A stretch of 6,067 nucleotides of DNA from Gammaproteobacteria bacterium. Its GTDB lineage: Bacteria > Pseudomonadota > Gammaproteobacteria > Thiohalorhabdales > Thiohalorhabdaceae. Location: NCBI GenBank assembly GCA_018609925.1, contig JAHEOG010000212.1, forward strand, positions 1-6,067, read 5' to 3'. A program made the translations under genes and the position numbers. Positions 1 through 5,233 of the stretch are shown here, piece after piece (within the stretch, counting starts at the first letter, position 1; every line of letters starts with the position of its first letter). The notes beneath the pieces were generated by a model. The model was not told where the DNA came from, ran no database searches, and saw only the letters and a program-made list of their open reading frames with translations.

Positions 1-1026
1 GAGCTTCGCCCCCACCTGTTCGCCTTCCACGACCGCGAGGCGATCACCCACCTGTTCCGCGTCGCCGGGAGCCTGGACAGCCTGGTGGTGGGTGAGCCCC
101 AGATCCTGGGCCAGCTCAAGGAGGCCTACCGCCGGGCCTACAACGTCGGGAGCCTGGGACCCCTTTTGAATCGGGCCTTCCACTACGCCTTCAAGGTGGG
201 CAAGCGCATCCGCACCGAGACGAACATTGGCGACCAGGCCGTCTCGGTAAGCTACGCGGCGGTTGAGCTGTCCCGCCGGATCTTCGGCGATCTCACCAGC
301 GCCCGCGTCCTCCTCCTGGGAGCCGGGGAGACCATCCATCTTGCCGGCCGGCACCTGCGCGAGGCCAAGGTGGCCCGTCTCCAGGTCGCCAATCGGACGC
401 GGGAGCGCGGCGAGGCCCTGGCCCAGGAGCTGGACGGGCGCGCCCTCGACTGGGAGACGGTACCGGAGGCCCTGGCCCAGGCCGATGTGGTGGTCACCTC
501 CACCGGCTCGTCGGAGCCCGTTTTGGCCACGGAATGGCTCACCGCCGCCCAGAAGCGGCGCAAGCGCCAGGCCCTATTCGTGGTGGACCTGGCCATTCCC
601 CGGGACGTCCCCGAGGACGCGGAACGCGTTCCGGGTGTCTACCTGTACACCATCGATGACCTGGAATCCGTGGTCGAGGAGAACCTCCGGACCCGCCGGC
701 TGGAGGCCGAGCGGGCGGAGGGGATCGTTGAGGGGACGGTGACCGAGTTCCTGCGCTGGCTGCGCAACCAGGAGGTGGTGCCCACCATCAAGGCCATGCG
801 GGCCAAGGCCGAGGCCATCCGCGCCCAGGAGCTAGAGAAGACGCGCAAGCGCCTCGGCTATATCCCCGAAGAGATCGAGGGGGCCTTGGACCGCTTCTCT
901 CGGGCCCTGGTGAGCAAGCTCCTGCACGATCCCACGCTCCAGCTCCGTCATCTAAGCGAAGACGACCGGGGCGAGGACCTGATCGAGGCCACCCACCAGC
1001 TCTTTCGGCTGGAAGAGGACCGATGA
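1..1026 (+). CDS. hemA: Glutamyl-tRNA reductase, 5'-partial
   Basis: This enzyme reduces glutamyl-tRNA(Glu) with NADPH to glutamate-1-semialdehyde, the committed step of C5-pathway tetrapyrrole (heme, siroheme, chlorophyll) synthesis in the cytosol. The frame is open from the first base, so the gene enters from outside the window; 341 residues are visible against about 418 in E. coli. The missing N-terminus would carry the catalytic Cys of the STCNRTE motif. Visible family hallmarks are LDSLVVGEPQILGQ near residues 25-38, the RTETNIG stretch, the Rossmann NADPH-binding GAGETI at visible residues 107-112, ANRTRERG, VDLAIPRDV, and a helical C-terminal dimerisation region. A GTG at 85 lies inside the conserved GEPQ region and is not a real start. 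The TGA stop overlaps the prfA start in an ATGA, indicating translational coupling. Recognition rests on remembered family motifs and is very secure. Confidence 0.97.
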   Translation, partial: ELRPHLFAFHDREAITHLFRVAGSLDSLVVGEPQILGQLKEAYRRAYNVGSLGPLLNRAFHYAFKVGKRIRTETNIGDQAVSVSYAAVELSRRIFGDLTSARVLLLGAGETIHLAGRHLREAKVARLQVANRTRERGEALAQELDGRALDWETVPEALAQADVVVTSTGSSEPVLATEWLTAAQKRRKRQALFVVDLAIPRDVPEDAERVPGVYLYTIDDLESVVEENLRTRRLEAERAEGIVEGTVTEFLRWLRNQEVVPTIKAMRAKAEAIRAQELEKTRKRLGYIPEEIEGALDRFSRALVSKLLHDPTLQLRHLSEDDRGEDLIEATHQLFRLEEDR

Positions 1027-2096
1027 AGGAAGGCGTTCGGGAGAAGCTGGAATCCGCCCGGTCCCGCCTGGAGGAGCTGAGTCAGCTCCTCGCCGATCCG
1101 GCCGCCACGGAGGACATCGAGACCTTCCAGGCCCGCTCCAAGGAGTACTCCGAGCTGGAGCCCATCGTGAAGGCCTTCGGCGAATACGAGCACTGGGAGG
1201 ATCTGGCCCGGCAGAGCCGCGAGATGATGGAGGACCCCGAGCTCGGCGAGATGGCGCGCTCGGAGCTGGAGGAGGCCGAGGCCAAGATGGCCGAGCTGGA
1301 GGACCGGCTGCAGCGCCTCCTTTTGCCCACCGATCCCAACGACGAGAAGAACGTGTTCATCGAGATCCGTGCGGGGGCGGGCGGCGAGGAGGCCGCCTTG
1401 TTCGCCTCGGACCTGTTGAAGATGTACACCCAGTACGCCGAATCCCGGGGCTGGAAGACCGAGGTGGTAACCGCCAGCGAGAGCGATCGCGGCGGCTTCA
1501 AGGAGGTCATCCTCCAGGTCCGGGGGGACCTGGCCTACTCCCGGCTCAAGTTCGAGTCGGGCGGGCATCGGGTGCAGCGGGTACCGGAGACGGAGACCCA
1601 GGGTCGGATCCACACCTCGGCCTGTACCGTGGCAGTGATGCCGGAGGCGGAGGAGGTGGAGGTGAGCATCGACCCCAATGACCTGCGGGTCGACATCTTC
1701 CGCAGCTCCGGACCGGGCGGCCAGAGCGTCAACACCACCGACTCCGCGGTGCGCCTCACCCACCTGCCCACCGGCACGGTGGTTACCTGCCAGGACGAGA
1801 AGTCCCAGCACAAGAACCGCGACAAGGCCATGAAGGTGCTGCAGGCGCGGCTCTACGAGGCCGAGCGCCAGCGCGCCGATGCCGAGCGCGCCGACCAGCG
1901 CCGCTCGCTGGTCGGCAGCGGCGATCGCTCCGAGCGCATCCGTACCTACAACTTCCCCCAGGGTCGGATCACCGACCACCGCATCAACCTGACCCTCTAC
2001 CAGCTGGACCAGGTGCTGGAGGGCAACCTGGACCTGCTGATCGATCCCCTGATCACCGAGCACCAGGCCGAGCAGCTCGCCCAGCTCGAATCATGA
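1023..2096 (+). CDS. prfA: Peptide chain release factor 1 (RF1)
   Basis: RF1 recognises UAA and UAG stop codons in the ribosomal A site and triggers peptidyl-tRNA hydrolysis. The protein is 357 aa, close to the 360 aa of E. coli RF1. An N-terminal helical domain (about 1-100) is followed by the codon-recognition domain with the PxT tripeptide, here PET at 188-190 inside HRVQRVPETETQGRIHTS, and the catalytic GGQ at 232-234 in SSGPGGQSVNTTDSA. PxT (rather than the SPF of RF2) identifies it as RF1; E. coli has PAT, so the middle residue differs. No internal frameshift is seen, as expected for RF1 rather than prfB. The ATG at 1023 overlaps the hemA stop and has a purine-rich GGAAGAGG at 1011-1018 suitable as a Shine-Dalgarno. 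Its own TGA overlaps the prmC ATG. Gln234 is the predicted methylation target of the next gene product. Confidence 0.98.
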   Translation: MKEGVREKLESARSRLEELSQLLADPAATEDIETFQARSKEYSELEPIVKAFGEYEHWEDLARQSREMMEDPELGEMARSELEEAEAKMAELEDRLQRLLLPTDPNDEKNVFIEIRAGAGGEEAALFASDLLKMYTQYAESRGWKTEVVTASESDRGGFKEVILQVRGDLAYSRLKFESGGHRVQRVPETETQGRIHTSACTVAVMPEAEEVEVSIDPNDLRVDIFRSSGPGGQSVNTTDSAVRLTHLPTGTVVTCQDEKSQHKNRDKAMKVLQARLYEAERQRADAERADQRRSLVGSGDRSERIRTYNFPQGRITDHRINLTLYQLDQVLEGNLDLLIDPLITEHQAEQLAQLES

Positions 2097-2974
2097 CCTG
2101 GACGGTTCGCCAGGTCCTGCAATGGACCGCCGGCCACCTGTCGCAAAGCGGCAGCGACACCGGCCGCCTCGACGCCGAGCTCCTCCTCGGCCAGGCCTTG
2201 GGTCTGGACCGCATCCAGCTCTACATGGATCCGGACCGCCCCCTCTCCGGCGCGGAGCGCGAGGCCTACCGGGAGCTGGTCCGGGCGCGTGCCAACGGCA
2301 GCCCGGTGGCCCACCTGGCGGGACAGCGCGAGTTCTGGTCCCTGCCCATCGGCGTTACGCCCGAGGCCTTGATCCCTCGACCCGATACCGAGACCTTGGT
2401 GGAGCGGGCCCTGGCCCGGCTCCCGGCGGAGGAGCCGGTGCGGGTGCTGGATCTGGGGACGGGCACGGGCTGCATCGCCGCAGCCCTGGCCCGGGAGCGC
2501 CCCGGGGCCCAGGTCGATGCCGTGGAGATCGACCCTCCGGCCGCGGCCGTGGCCCGCTCCAACATCGAGCGGCTGGGACTGACCGACCGGGTGGCGGTCC
2601 TGGAGGGGGACTGGCTGGGCCCGGTGGCCGGCCGGCGCTATGGGCTCATCGTCGCCAACCCGCCCTACGTGGCCGAATCGGATCCCCTTTTGGATACGGG
2701 GGACGTGGCAGCGGAGCCTCGAGCCGCCCTGGCTGCCGGCCCCGACGGCCTGGACGGCCACCGCGCGATCCTCGCCGGGGCTCCGGAGCACCTGGAAGCG
2801 GGCGGGTGGCTGCTGGTGGAGATCGGATGGGACCAGGGGCCGGCGGTGCGGACCCTTGCGGAGGAAGCGGGCCTCACCGAAGTGGGGATCCACCCCGACC
2901 TCGGCGGACGGGATCGGGTGGTGGAGGGGCACAGGCCCGGAACCGCTAGGGGAGATCGGGTTCCAATGAGTTAA
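2093..2974 (+). CDS. prmC: Release factor glutamine N5-methyltransferase
   Basis: PrmC (HemK) transfers a methyl group from S-adenosylmethionine to the amide of the GGQ glutamine in RF1/RF2, which improves termination. The 293-aa protein has the expected two parts: a helical N-terminal substrate-binding domain (about 1-75) and a Rossmann methyltransferase domain. Visible motifs are FWSLPIGVTPEALIPRPDTE (81-100), SAM-binding motif I VLDLGTGTGCIA (118-129), the acidic loop VEIDPPA, and the catalytic NPPY at 189-192, which binds the target glutamine side chain. The ATG at 2093 forms an ATGA overlap with the prfA stop; there is no strong Shine-Dalgarno, so coupling to prfA translation is likely. 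After the usual GRDRVVEGHR ending near residue 281 there is a tail of about 10 residues lacking obvious conservation (E. coli PrmC is 277 aa). The TAA stop sits 2 nt before a dispersed-repeat motif. hemA-prfA-prmC is a classic conserved order. Confidence 0.97.
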   Translation: MTWTVRQVLQWTAGHLSQSGSDTGRLDAELLLGQALGLDRIQLYMDPDRPLSGAEREAYRELVRARANGSPVAHLAGQREFWSLPIGVTPEALIPRPDTETLVERALARLPAEEPVRVLDLGTGTGCIAAALARERPGAQVDAVEIDPPAAAVARSNIERLGLTDRVAVLEGDWLGPVAGRRYGLIVANPPYVAESDPLLDTGDVAAEPRAALAAGPDGLDGHRAILAGAPEHLEAGGWLLVEIGWDQGPAVRTLAEEAGLTEVGIHPDLGGRDRVVEGHRPGTARGDRVPMS

Positions 2975-2976
2975 GG

Positions 2977-2994
2977 ACCGCAGAGAAGACGTAG
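2977..2994 (+). repeat. CGCAGAG-type dispersed repeat arm (left, spacer 1)
   Basis: ACCGCAGAGAAGACGTAG begins 2 nt after the prmC stop codon. It resembles the purine-rich CGCAGAGACGCAGAG-type motif that I recall as a common dispersed intergenic sequence in many environmental bacteria. An imperfect inverted counterpart lies at 3191-3209, so the two form the outer arms around the palindromic element in this spacer. The match between arms is partial (CCGC[A/G]GAGA core, then a 2-nt offset), so this is a degenerate copy. Confidence 0.5.
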
Positions 2995-3032
2995 AAATGC
3001 CGGTTCCGGGCCACCTATGGAGTAGCCTCCAC

Positions 3033-3126
3033 GCCCAGCTCGTCATCACGAGAGCCCGGAAGGGCTCGTGGCAATCTGCCAGAGTGGGCTTCATCCAGGA
3101 GATTATGTCGCTTCGCCCGGGTGACG
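3033..3126. repeat. Palindromic dispersed repeat of the CGTCAT...GTGGCAATCT type
   Basis: The core from 3041 starts CGTCATCACGAG and runs through a GC hairpin into CGTGGCAATCT, which resembles the widespread GTCATTGCGAG...GTGGCAATCT family of intergenic palindromic repeats as I remember it. A second half, GGAGATT (3098-3104) to GGGTGACG (ending 3126), inverts the first: AATCT 3073-3077 against AGATT 3100-3104, and CGTCA 3041-3045 against TGACG 3122-3126. Foldable stems are CTCGT/ACGAG (3039-3043/3048-3052), the alternative CACG+AGCCC/GGGCT+CGTG (3047-3070, GGAA tetraloop, 2-nt bulge), TGGCA/TGCCA (3069-3073/3077-3081), and an enclosing GCCCA/TGGGC (3033-3037/3085-3089). There is no U-tract, so it is not a canonical intrinsic terminator, although it could still slow polymerase or protect mRNA ends. 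Confidence 0.6.
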
Positions 3127-3190
3127 CCTAAAATCCCGGCAAGGGACCGCCGCTCCAATCACCGGCCTCGCGCCAGGACCGCATTGGCCA

Positions 3191-3209
3191 CCCTCCGCGT
3201 CTCCGCGGC
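3191..3209 (-). repeat. CGCAGAG-type dispersed repeat arm (right, spacer 1)
   Basis: Read on the - strand this is GCCGCGGAGACGCGGAGGG, an inverted, G-rich version of the CCGCAGAGA motif at 2977-2994. It lies 25 nt upstream of the moeB start codon, so it belongs to the leader of that gene. The stretch 3127-3190 between the palindrome and this arm shows no gene, clear promoter hexamers or strong hairpin that I can support. Confidence 0.5.
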
Positions 3210-3234
3210 AAGATCCACGCTAAACGAGACTCCC

Positions 3235-4020
3235 ATGGCCGAACTCACCGACGAGCAGCTTGAGCGCTACGGCCGCCAGATCCTGCTGCCGCGGATCGGC
3301 GTGGAGGGCCAGCAGCGGCTGCTGGCCTCGCGGGTCCTGCTGCTGGGGGCGGGGGGACTGGGCGCGCCGGCGGCCCTGTACCTGGCCGGGGCCGGGGTGG
3401 GGGAGCTCGTGGTGGCCGATGCGGACAGCGTCGAGCCCTCCAACCTGCACCGCCAGGTGCTGCACAGCGAGTCCCGGGTGGGCTGGAACAAGGCGGAATC
3501 GGCCGTGGCCGGCCTGTACCAGCTCAACTCGCAAACGGTCGTGAAAGCCCGGGCCGAGCGCCTGGAGGGCCAAGAGCTGAGCGCAGCGGTGGCGCAGGCC
3601 GACCTGGTGGTGGACGCCAGCGACAACTTCCCCACCCGGTTCGGGCTCAACGCGGCCGGTCTACGCCACCGGGTGCCGCTGGTAACCGGGGCAGTGATCC
3701 GGATGGAGGGGCAGGTCATGGCCTTCCCCTTCGACGCCGATCCCCTGCCGCCGTGCTACCGCTGCACCTACCGGGATCCCCCGGACACCGCCGAGACCGA
3801 GCGCTGCGCTGTCACCGGGGTCCTCGGCCCGGCGGCCGGGGTGATCGGCACCCTCCTCGCCACCGAGGCCATCAAGCGCCTCGCCGGGATCGAGGAAGGC
3901 CTGGCTGGCCGATTGCTTGTATTCGACGCCCTGAACATGGATTTCCGAACCATCGCCCTCAGCCGGGATCCCGAATGTCCGGCCTGCTCCGCCTTCCGGA
4001 CCGAATCCACCGGGAGCTGA
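3235..4020 (+). CDS. moeB: MoeB/ThiF-family E1-like adenylyltransferase
   Basis: Proteins of this family adenylate the C-terminal Gly-Gly of a ubiquitin-like sulfur carrier (MoaD for MoeB, ThiS for ThiF) as the first step of sulfur loading for molybdopterin or thiamin. The 261-aa product aligns in register with E. coli MoeB (249 aa): R14 in RYGRQ, nucleotide-binding GAGGLG at 38-43, D62/D64, R73 in LHRQ, K86, and D130 in DASDN all fall at the MoeB active-site positions. A zinc site is formed by CYRC (C174, C177) and CPAC (C248, C251), and the cysteine equivalent to the ThiF/MoeB crossover-loop Cys is C191. No rhodanese domain is attached. The ATG at 3235 starts MAELTDEQLERY, matching MoeB; a GTG at 3121 would add 38 unconserved residues translated from repeat DNA. 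The Shine-Dalgarno is weak (ACGAGA). Substrate choice between MoaD, ThiS or another carrier is not decided by sequence alone. Confidence 0.9.
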   Translation: MAELTDEQLERYGRQILLPRIGVEGQQRLLASRVLLLGAGGLGAPAALYLAGAGVGELVVADADSVEPSNLHRQVLHSESRVGWNKAESAVAGLYQLNSQTVVKARAERLEGQELSAAVAQADLVVDASDNFPTRFGLNAAGLRHRVPLVTGAVIRMEGQVMAFPFDADPLPPCYRCTYRDPPDTAETERCAVTGVLGPAAGVIGTLLATEAIKRLAGIEEGLAGRLLVFDALNMDFRTIALSRDPECPACSAFRTESTGS

Positions 4021-4394
4021 TCGCCGCCGCTAAGGCCTCCCCCGACGAGGAGGTCTGCGGCCTCTTGGCCGGTACCGGGGATCGGGCGGACCAGCGCCTC
4101 CCGGTAGAGAACCGCCTGCACCGCTTCGACGCCTTCGACATGGCCGCCGAGGGCCTCATCGACGCCATGCGCCGGATCCGCGAGGAAGGCTGGACCCTCC
4201 TCGCGATCTACCACTCCCACCCCGGTACGCCCCCCTGGCCCAGCGAGACCGACCTGGCCCGCAACCAGTACCCCGAGGCCCTCCATCTGATCATCGGCCG
4301 GGAGGAAGGGGACTGGCGGATTCGGGCGTTTCGCCTGGAGGAAGGGGTCGAGGAGGTGGAACTGGAAGTGGCGCCAGATTCGGCGAGGAATTGA
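3975..4394 (+). CDS. JAMM/MPN (Mov34) zinc metalloprotease, Mec+/QbsD-like
   Basis: A 139-aa single-domain JAMM protein. The family cleaves isopeptide or peptide bonds next to ubiquitin-like proteins; bacterial members (Mec+ of the CysO cysteine pathway, QbsD of quinolobactin synthesis) trim sulfur-carrier C-termini or release cysteine from them. The full motif is intact: Glu26 in EEVCGLLAG, then HSHPGTPPWPSETD with His80, His82, Ser90 and Asp93, giving the H-x-H-x(7)-S-x-x-D spacing for Zn binding. No signal peptide or membrane segment is seen, so it is cytosolic. The ATG at 3975 gives LLRLPDRIHRELI, a normal start for this family, and no better start follows before the catalytic Glu. It overlaps moeB by 46 nt in another frame with little Shine-Dalgarno, implying translational coupling. 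Pairing with the E1 upstream suggests the two act on the same carrier protein, which is not encoded in view. The exact substrate is unknown. Confidence 0.88.
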   Translation: MSGLLRLPDRIHRELIAAAKASPDEEVCGLLAGTGDRADQRLPVENRLHRFDAFDMAAEGLIDAMRRIREEGWTLLAIYHSHPGTPPWPSETDLARNQYPEALHLIIGREEGDWRIRAFRLEEGVEEVELEVAPDSARN

Positions 4395-4413
4395 GCGCAG
4401 AGGCGCAGAAGAC
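4395..4413 (+). repeat. CGCAGAG-type dispersed repeat arm (left, spacer 2)
   Basis: GCGCAGAGGCGCAGAAGAC starts immediately after the TGA of the JAMM gene. It is a recognisable cousin of the motif at 2977-2994 (CGCAGAGAAGAC shared in part) and again points into the spacer. The region 4414-4475 that follows contains a purine-rich stretch (ACAGAGGAGGGGAAAGAG at about 4431-4448) but no gene that I can support. Confidence 0.5.
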
Positions 4414-4475
4414 AGTAAAGGTCGATTACTACAGAGGAGGGGAAAGAGTCACACAGCCGCCCCCGTAATGAGGCC

Positions 4476-4583
4476 CGTCATCCCGGACCGTGCGCAGCGC
4501 GGATCCGGGATCTGGCGGGTCAGCTCGAAACCCTCTTTGGGGCACGGGCCCTTTGCGGGATTCCCGCTTGCGCGGGAATGACG
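4476..4583. repeat. Composite palindromic repeat, CGTCATCCCGG...CGGGAATGACG
   Basis: This 108-bp interval has near-identical inverted ends: CGTCATCCCGG at 4476-4486 and GCGGGAATGACG at 4572-4583 (whose complement reads CGTCATTCCCGC). Each end is itself a hairpin. The left one pairs ATCCCGGA (4480-4487) with TCCGGGAT (4504-4511), plus CCG/CGG inside. The right one pairs ATTCCCGC (4560-4567) with GCGGGAAT (4572-4579) around a 4-nt TTGC loop. Both hairpins match, from memory, two very common dispersed bacterial repeats (GTCATCCCGGA...TCCGGGAT and GTCATTCCCGCG...CGGGAATCC). It sits between the convergent JAMM and slmA genes. Neither hairpin is followed by a T-run on either strand, so a role as a bidirectional terminator is possible but unproven. 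Confidence 0.7.
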
Positions 4584-4600
4584 AAAGGCGCCGGGACAAA

Positions 4601-4619
4601 TCTTCGTTGTCTTGGCGTT
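4601..4619 (-). repeat. CGCCAAGA-type dispersed repeat arm (right, spacer 2)
   Basis: On the - strand this reads AACGCCAAGACAACGAAGA, a member of the CGCCAAGACGC/CGCAGAGACGC group of purine-rich intergenic motifs. It lies 16 nt beyond the slmA stop codon and points into the spacer, mirroring the arm at 4395-4413. The similarity to the other arms is at the level of motif style (CG-purine triplet-like periodicity) more than base identity. Confidence 0.4.
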
Positions 4620-4635
4620 CCCCAGCCAGCGGCCC

Positions 4636-5220
4636 CTACTGGAACAGCCCGGCGTGGAGGATGGCCCACTGGGCGGCCCACTGCTCGGAGGGATCCTGGC
4701 GGAAGTTGGACCGGCTGAACTGGTTGATCCGGCCGTGGACCACCGCCACCAGGAGGTTGGCGGCGGCCGGGGCATCGGTCTCCACCGAGAGCCGCGACTG
4801 CACCCGTGCCTGTTTGAGGACCTGCTTGAGCTGGGTCTCGAGGCGCTCCATGAGCTGCTGAACGCGGGCCCGCAGGCTCTCGGACTCGCCCTGGATGGCC
4901 TCCCCCAGCATGAGCCGGGCAAGGCCGGGGTTCTTGGCGGCGAAGCCCAGCCACAGGCGCAGGATCTGCTCGCACTGCTCGTCGGGGTGGTCCGTGGACT
5001 CCAGGATCCGGTTGACCCGGGAGAACAGGCTCTCCTCGATGAACTCCACGAGGGCCTCGAACATCTGGGTCTTGCTGCCGAAATGGCGGTACAGGGCCGC
5101 CTCCGAGACCCCCACCGCCTCGGCCAGGGCCGCGGTGGTGACCCGGCCAGCCGAGCTGGTCTCGAGCATGCGGGCCAGGGCCTGGAGGATCTCCTCCCGC
5201 CGTTGCCCCTTTCGCGCCAC
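4636..5220 (-). CDS. slmA: Nucleoid occlusion factor SlmA (TetR family)
   Basis: SlmA is a TetR-fold DNA-binding protein that, when bound to its chromosomal sites, antagonises FtsZ polymerisation so that the division septum does not form over the nucleoid. The 194-aa product matches E. coli SlmA (198 aa) end to end: RREEILQALARMLE at 7-20, the helix-turn-helix TTAALAEAVGVSEAALYRHF (28-47) followed by GSKTQMF, then EFIEESLFSRVN, LGFAAKNPGLARLM and a C-terminus like the E. coli ending. These features separate it from generic TetR regulators. The start is a GTG at 5218-5220 preceded by a strong AGGAG; no ATG gives a better N-terminus. It lies 13 nt downstream of the argB stop and is almost certainly cotranscribed with it. 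argB next to slmA is a familiar gammaproteobacterial arrangement (often with coaBC and dut further upstream). The gene converges on the JAMM gene across a repeat-filled spacer. Confidence 0.95.
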   Translation of the reverse strand: MARKGQRREEILQALARMLETSSAGRVTTAALAEAVGVSEAALYRHFGSKTQMFEALVEFIEESLFSRVNRILESTDHPDEQCEQILRLWLGFAAKNPGLARLMLGEAIQGESESLRARVQQLMERLETQLKQVLKQARVQSRLSVETDAPAAANLLVAVVHGRINQFSRSNFRQDPSEQWAAQWAILHAGLFQ

Positions 5221-5225
5221 CGGCT

Positions 5226-5233
5226 CTCCTCCC
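5226..5233 (-). promoter_or_regulatory. Shine-Dalgarno that fixes the slmA GTG start
   Basis: The - strand reads GGGAGGAG directly after the argB stop codon, with a 5-nt spacer to the GTG at 5218-5220. This near-perfect ribosome-binding site supports the GTG as the true start of slmA and suggests efficient independent initiation within the argB-slmA transcript. Confidence 0.85.

Noticed and set aside
948..2063. Long - strand open frame (371 codons) antisense to prfA
   Set aside because: Its translation is low-complexity Leu/Gly/Ala/Val-rich with no recognisable motif, and the opposite strand encodes a fully conserved RF1. Long antisense frames are expected at this G+C content.
3033..3089. 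tRNA-like cloverleaf or integron attC site
   Set aside because: The three-hairpin layout looked suggestive, but there is no T-loop consensus, anticodon-arm geometry, acceptor length or CCA, and no attC core (GTTAGGC/GCCTAAC); the sequence is better explained as a dispersed palindromic repeat.
1997..3094. Long - strand open frame (365 codons) antisense to prmC and running into the spacer
   Set aside because: The opposite strand carries PrmC with all motifs intact; the antisense product is Gly/Arg/Pro/His-rich with no family resemblance, and its start lies in repeat DNA.
3121..3234. N-terminal extension of moeB from GTG 3121, possibly a fused small domain or carrier protein
   Set aside because: The 38 extra residues are Arg/Pro-rich, overlap the palindromic element and repeat arm, and do not resemble a beta-grasp carrier; MoeB homology begins exactly at the ATG at 3235.
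3753..3974. Extended N-terminus for the JAMM protein inside moeB
   Set aside because: The upstream part is out of frame with a conserved MoeB region and is Pro/Arg/Gly/His-rich; the family start fits the ATG at 3975.
4560..4579. Classical rho-independent terminator for the convergent genes
   Set aside because: The 8-bp stem with a 4-nt loop is strong, but no T-run follows on either strand, and the sequence matches a dispersed repeat.
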